Under the pieces are notes generated by a model. That model had not been told where the DNA came from. It made no database searches and was given only the letters and a program-made list of their open reading frames with translations. A stretch of 64,000 bases of DNA from Symsagittifera roscoffensis (Eukaryota; Xenacoelomorpha; Acoela; Convolutidae): NCBI RefSeq assembly GCF_963678635.1, contig NW_026971690.1, forward strand, positions 1 through 64,000, written 5' to 3'. A program made the position numbers and the translations under genes. How positions within the stretch are numbered: the stretch's first letter is position 1; the number at the start of each line of letters is the position of its first letter. Of this stretch, positions 62,442 to 64,000 are shown in pieces.

Positions 62442-63845
62442 AACCAACAACGGAAAAACTTGAAACCATTATCAGGAAATATATATAATTTTTCAATAAA
62501 ACAAGTTCACCAGTTTGATAAAAGTCAAAATAAACAACAACTTTTTATGTCAGACTTTGAATTTAAACCTATTCACAAGTTTTTCAAAATCACGATCTCA
62601 TCTATAAAATATTTGAAAAACACGAATTCCGACATTATTTCGTTACACGTGTATAATAATACACCGTATCAAGTAACATTACCCTTAGGACTTTTAGGAT
62701 ACTGCGAAACAAACGCTACAATCTCACCCATACATGAAGTAGCCTACCGCGTAAATAATATACTCCAATTATTAGATATTTGCCAATCCACAATTCTTGA
62801 CGAAGAATTATCCATAAATAACATAATAAGTAATGAAAAAAGAAATACTGATTACTTCACAAAAACAACATATTTTAAACCAACGTTCAATATAACAAAT
62901 TACACAAAAGAACAACAAAAATTTTTAACGATGTTTAATTTTGAACACTCACAAATTACACAAATCGAATTTGATAAATTAGCAAAACAACTGTTAAAAT
63001 TTTCAACAGTCTACGCAACATCAAAATTTGACGTTGGAAAAATCAGTTCAACACTACATCTCCCGTTAAAACCTGACGCAGTTTTCAAAAAACAAAGAGC
63101 TAGTAAAGTACCAATTCATTTACACGACAAAGTAAATAGATTACTTGATATTTTAGAACAATACAAAATTATCTCACCAGTAAATAAAGAAGAACAACCA
63201 AAAGGTAACACTTTTATCAACCCTGTTATCATTCTAGCAAAAGGAGAATCATTAAAAAAAGTTTTAGACGCTAGATACCTCAATTCACTAATTGACGAAT
63301 CAAAATGCAATTGGCCTATTGAACCAATACAAGTTATCTTAACAAAAATAAATGGAAAATACTTTACAACCGCAGATATGAATAGTGCATACAATCAAAT
63401 GCCACTAGATGAACAGTCACGACGTTTAACACAATTTGTTATTGGAAATCAACAATATGAATTTAATCGCCTATTCTATGGAATTTCCATAGGACCAGCA
63501 GCATTTTCAGCTTTTATTAGTAAAATTTTTAGACCACTAATACTCAAGAAAAACGCAATCACCTATTTGGATGATGTTTTTATGCAATCACAAACAAAAG
63601 AAGAAATGTTTACGGTTTTAGAGCACTATCATAAAATACTTCAGAGCGAAAATCTGAAGGCCGCTCCCAATAAATCACACTTCTTTTTGACACGAGTTAA
63701 ATTTTTAGGACATAATGTAGAAAGAAACACAATCAATCCTTTAAAATCACGCATTGATGCTATTCAAAAACTTCAACCACCAACAAACAAAAAAAATCCA
63801 AGAATTCCTTGGAATGTTAATTTTCTTAAGCAAGTACGTTTATAA
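62442..63845 (+). CDS. Reverse transcriptase of the A-rich Ty3-type element
   Basis: It is in the same frame as the protease ORF, separated only by the TAG. The N-terminal ~170 residues are a connector. RT motifs follow: AVFKKQRASKVP, FINPVIILAKGESLKKVLDA (LDARYLN), YFTTADMNSAYNQMPLDE (catalytic Asp), YEFNRLFYGISIGPAAFSAF and the active-site YLDDVF near residue 380 of the frame, then KFLGHNVERNTI. After an A8 run near 63790 the frame is lost: residues after PTNKK no longer fit, and the expected FLG motif and tether continue in another frame. Ty3-type by motif spacing; the family could not be placed further. Confidence 0.85.
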   Translation, partial: NQQRKNLKPLSGNIYNFSIKQVHQFDKSQNKQQLFMSDFEFKPIHKFFKITISSIKYLKNTNSDIISLHVYNNTPYQVTLPLGLLGYCETNATISPIHEVAYRVNNILQLLDICQSTILDEELSINNIISNEKRNTDYFTKTTYFKPTFNITNYTKEQQKFLTMFNFEHSQITQIEFDKLAKQLLKFSTVYATSKFDVGKISSTLHLPLKPDAVFKKQRASKVPIHLHDKVNRLLDILEQYKIISPVNKEEQPKGNTFINPVIILAKGESLKKVLDARYLNSLIDESKCNWPIEPIQVILTKINGKYFTTADMNSAYNQMPLDEQSRRLTQFVIGNQQYEFNRLFYGISIGPAAFSAFISKIFRPLILKKNAITYLDDVFMQSQTKEEMFTVLEHYHKILQSENLKAAPNKSHFFLTRVKFLGHNVERNTINPLKSRIDAIQKLQPPTNKKNPRIPWNVNFLKQVRL

Positions 63846-64000
63846 AATGCAATTATTAGTAAGACCGTTCTATAATATCCTCAGACAACAAAATAATTTT
63901 GAATGGACCACTGAACATCAAACACGATTCGAAGAAATTAAAAAACTTTTAACTGAACAAATTTTAAACACAATTCCACATCCAAATCAACCATTTTATG
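63790..64000 (+). pseudogene. RT thumb/tether and start of RNase H, frameshifted and cut by the window edge
   Basis: In the frame +1 to the RT ORF the sequence reads FLGM, then FLSKYVYKMQLLVRPFYNIL and FEWTTEHQTRFEEIKKLL, the standard end of Ty3 RT before RNase H. A one-base change in the preceding A-run accounts for the break. RNase H, integrase and the 3' LTR lie outside the window. Confidence 0.75.

Overview
The window is eukaryotic and most likely from an invertebrate animal. It carries a BEL/Pao-type LTR retrotransposon (a group known only from metazoans), a FLYWCH/MULE DNA transposon, several Ty3-type retroelements and long AT-rich decayed stretches. I see no host gene, rRNA or conventional tRNA gene. 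The species cannot be resolved from the sequence. Nearly everything is transposable-element DNA, nested and in different stages of decay.

Layout. (1) 1-11.65 kb, minus strand: the 3' part of an unusual Ty3-type element. It holds the integrase C-terminus with a long extension ending in a TARG1/ALC1-like macro domain, then a 1259-aa protein with a complete SGNH (GDSL) esterase triad plus a second degenerate SGNH copy, a 571-aa acidic protein and a 1090-aa protein of unknown family. The reading frames are long and open, but protease, RT, RNase H and the integrase core are absent. (2) 11.65-32.65 kb, minus strand: an old decayed relative of the same element, in the order RT/RNase H, integrase, extension, macro domain, SGNH protein. 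It is split by two later insertions: a 2.81-kb FLYWCH-MULE (16317-19125, 9-bp target duplication) and a 9.75-kb Pao element (21044-30795, apparently identical 447-bp LTRs, 5-bp target duplication AATGT). (3) 32.65-42.36 kb, plus strand: a second decayed relative running from RT/RNase H and integrase through remnants of all three accessory proteins in the same order. (4) 42.4-55.3 kb: minus-strand relics of the pol region in partly tandem ~4-kb units, with a template-switch-like mosaic near 44-45 kb and a ~1-kb inverted repeat at 54-55 kb. (5) 56.35-64.0 kb, plus strand: an A-rich Ty3/gypsy-like element with putative LTR, extra ORF, gag, zinc knuckle, protease and RT, running off the right edge and broken by a few stops and indels.

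The main point of interest is the accessory module (macro domain + tandem SGNH domains + two large unknown proteins) downstream of a Ty3-type integrase. Two further copies, one on each strand, share parts of it in the same order, so it is a reproducible cassette and not a chance juxtaposition. The Pao element independently carries a leader ORF with SGNH-like motifs, and its LTRs contain matched RNA polymerase III A and B boxes.
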